Of a stretch of 7,959 bases of DNA, positions 6,867-7,959 are shown one piece after another (positions within the stretch are counted from its first letter, which is position 1; each line of letters starts with the position of its first letter). The stretch is from Lachnospiraceae bacterium. GTDB lineage: Bacteria > Bacillota > Clostridia > Lachnospirales > Lachnospiraceae. The notes under the pieces were generated by a model. That model saw nothing but the letters and a program-made list of their open reading frames with translations, did not search any database and had not been told where the DNA came from. The stretch lies in the NCBI GenBank assembly GCA_017412265.1, contig JAFPYK010000080.1, forward strand, positions 1 through 7,959, read 5' to 3'. The translations under genes and the position numbers were made by a program.

Positions 6867-7829
6867 ATGAGTCAGAACGCGGAAGTGATCGTGGTCGGGC
6901 AGGCCTTGCTTGACTGTATCTTAAAGGGATGGAATACGACACCGAAGAACGGTTCGGTCTATATGGCGGATTCGGTTTCTATCATTCCGGGCGGCGACGC
7001 GGTCAATGAGTCCATCACCATCGCGAAGCTGGGCCACTCGGTGAAGATTCACTGCGGCCTCGGCAAGGACCTGGCCGGCGGAATCGTGAGAGACCTTCTC
7101 GCGAACAACGGGGTGGATCTGTCGGAGGTCGTCTGGAGTGAGGACGGGCGCACGCCGATCACGAACCTGATCGTGGACCAGAAGGGAGAGAGGCGCTCCG
7201 TGAACACGCCGGCGCATTTGGTTCCTTTCTTCACGCCGGATGAGACGATCTTCGAGGGGGCGAAGGTGGTGACCATCGCGAGCCTCTTCCGCGCGCCTTT
7301 CCACAAGGTGGAGAATATCGTGCGCCTGGCGAAGGCCGTGAAGGCGGCCGGTGCAGTCCTGATCGCGGATTTCAAGATCGCCAACTGTGACCAGCTGACG
7401 CTGGAGGACATCAAGGAGGCACTTCCGTACATCGACTATGTCTTCCCGAACGAGACCGAGGCGGCTTTCTATACCGGCGAGACAGATTATGTGAAGATGG
7501 CGGACAAGCTCCTCGCTTACGGGGTGAAGAATGTCATCATCAAGGTCGGCCCGCAGGGCTGCATCGTGAAGAACAACCGGGAGTGCTTCGCGGTCCCGGC
7601 ATATGACATCCAGGCGGTGGACGGTACCGGCGCGGGAGATAATTTCCTGGCGGGCTTTGTCTCTTCGCTGATTCACGGGATCGAGCTGCACGAGGCGATG
7701 GAGATCGCCACGGCGTGCGCGGCGATCTGTGTGCAGTCGCTGGGAGCGACCACGGGCGTGAAATCCCTGGAGCAGGTGATGGAATATCGGAAAACCGGGG
7801 TAGCCAGAAAGGCACCTTATCCGTTATAA
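6867..7829 (+). CDS. PfkB-family carbohydrate kinase (substrate unknown)
   Basis: This cytoplasmic kinase belongs to the ribokinase/PfkB family, which phosphorylates sugars or nucleosides with ATP. Its 320 residues are the usual length. The N-terminal part carries the substrate-binding region with IIPGGDAVNESITIAKLG, matching the family's first signature. FPNETEA and VGPQG follow, and the second signature DGTGAGDNFLAGF has D258 as the expected catalytic base and the GAGD anion hole. The start ATG 6867 has AGGAG nine bases upstream. The substrate (fructose, ribose, ketodeoxygluconate, adenosine or other) cannot be read from the sequence, and no transporter or sugar gene is nearby to help. It lies beyond the ftsZ terminator, so it is probably expressed by read-through or from an unseen promoter and has no evident link to division. 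Confidence 0.92.
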   Translation: MSQNAEVIVVGQALLDCILKGWNTTPKNGSVYMADSVSIIPGGDAVNESITIAKLGHSVKIHCGLGKDLAGGIVRDLLANNGVDLSEVVWSEDGRTPITNLIVDQKGERRSVNTPAHLVPFFTPDETIFEGAKVVTIASLFRAPFHKVENIVRLAKAVKAAGAVLIADFKIANCDQLTLEDIKEALPYIDYVFPNETEAAFYTGETDYVKMADKLLAYGVKNVIIKVGPQGCIVKNNRECFAVPAYDIQAVDGTGAGDNFLAGFVSSLIHGIELHEAMEIATACAAICVQSLGATTGVKSLEQVMEYRKTGVARKAPYPL

Positions 7830-7845
7830 TGGAAGCACAGATCTG

Positions 7846-7862
7846 TCCGGAGATGATCCGGA
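7846..7862 (+). other. Small hairpin from a doubled TCCGGA before the last gene
   Basis: TCCGGA occurs at 7846-7851 and again at 7857-7862. Because the hexamer is its own reverse complement, the copies can form a 6-bp stem with a GATGA loop. No T run follows, so it is not a terminator. It sits just before the ribosome binding site of the next gene and might affect its translation. Confidence 0.3.
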
Positions 7863-7877
7863 GAGAGGAAGGAATCC

Positions 7878-7959
7878 ATGAGTTATCAAGACAACAACCA
7901 TCTGGGAGATGAGATCCTGGGTCTGGTTCAGCAGGCATTTGATTCGATGAATTTCCAGG
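7878..7959 (+). CDS. Start of a further protein, 27 codons visible (3' end outside window)
   Basis: An open frame begins at ATG 7878 behind a purine-rich AGGAAGG at 7866-7872 and runs off the window end. The visible residues begin MSYQDNNHLGDEILGLVQQA and are polar and probably helical, with no signal peptide or membrane segment. The pattern resembles, from memory only, the N-terminus of XpaC-like (5-bromo-4-chloroindolyl phosphate hydrolysis family) proteins of Clostridia; 27 residues are too few to assign this. It lies 48 bases after the kinase on the same strand and may be co-transcribed with it. Confidence 0.6.
   Translation, partial: MSYQDNNHLGDEILGLVQQAFDSMNFQ

Noticed and set aside
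5968..7640. The shared 13-mer GGTACCGGCGCGG in ftsZ and the kinase gene as a repeat
   Set aside because: Both copies encode glycine-rich nucleotide loops in a GC-rich codon bias; chance and shared codon preference explain it.
6921..7691. A 256-codon open frame on the - strand over the sugar kinase
   Set aside because: It is antisense to a well-supported kinase, with the same composition bias and no family motif.
7825..7830. TATAAT overlapping the kinase stop codon as a promoter for the last gene
   Set aside because: No -35 element is found 15-19 bases upstream and no TG extension is present; the hexamer arises from Leu-stop codons.

Overview
The window is a stretch of a division and cell-wall (dcw) cluster from a GC-rich, Gram-positive bacterium of the class Clostridia, most likely Lachnospiraceae. 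This placement is inferred from gene order, strong AGGAGG-type ribosome binding sites and protein character; no species can be named. All genes lie on the + strand, and no gene-free stretch is longer than about 140 bases.

Layout: (1) the 3' end of a class B penicillin-binding protein (transpeptidase, SpoVD/FtsI type) with an acidic C-terminal tail; (2) mraY, which makes lipid I; (3) murD, which adds D-glutamate to UDP-MurNAc-L-Ala but is split here by the apparent loss of one A near 2766-2768; (4) an ftsW/spoVE-type SEDS glycosyltransferase; (5) divIB (ftsQ-like), a divisome scaffold; (6) a 140-base AT-rich gap with a perfect TATAAT inside an imperfect inverted repeat; (7) ftsZ, followed by a strong intrinsic terminator; (8) a PfkB-family sugar kinase; (9) the first 27 codons of a further gene running off the window.

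How they work together: MurD and MraY supply the lipid-linked cell-wall precursor, the FtsW-type protein polymerises it, the penicillin-binding protein cross-links it, and DivIB and FtsZ organise this at the septum or spore septum. The kinase lies beyond the terminator with its own ribosome binding site and looks like a separate unit.

No unknown multi-gene system is visible; the region is a conserved housekeeping cluster. The points most worth a second look are the murD frameshift, the RNA structure around the ftsZ terminator, the inverted repeat around the ftsZ promoter candidate, and the structured leader in front of ftsW.
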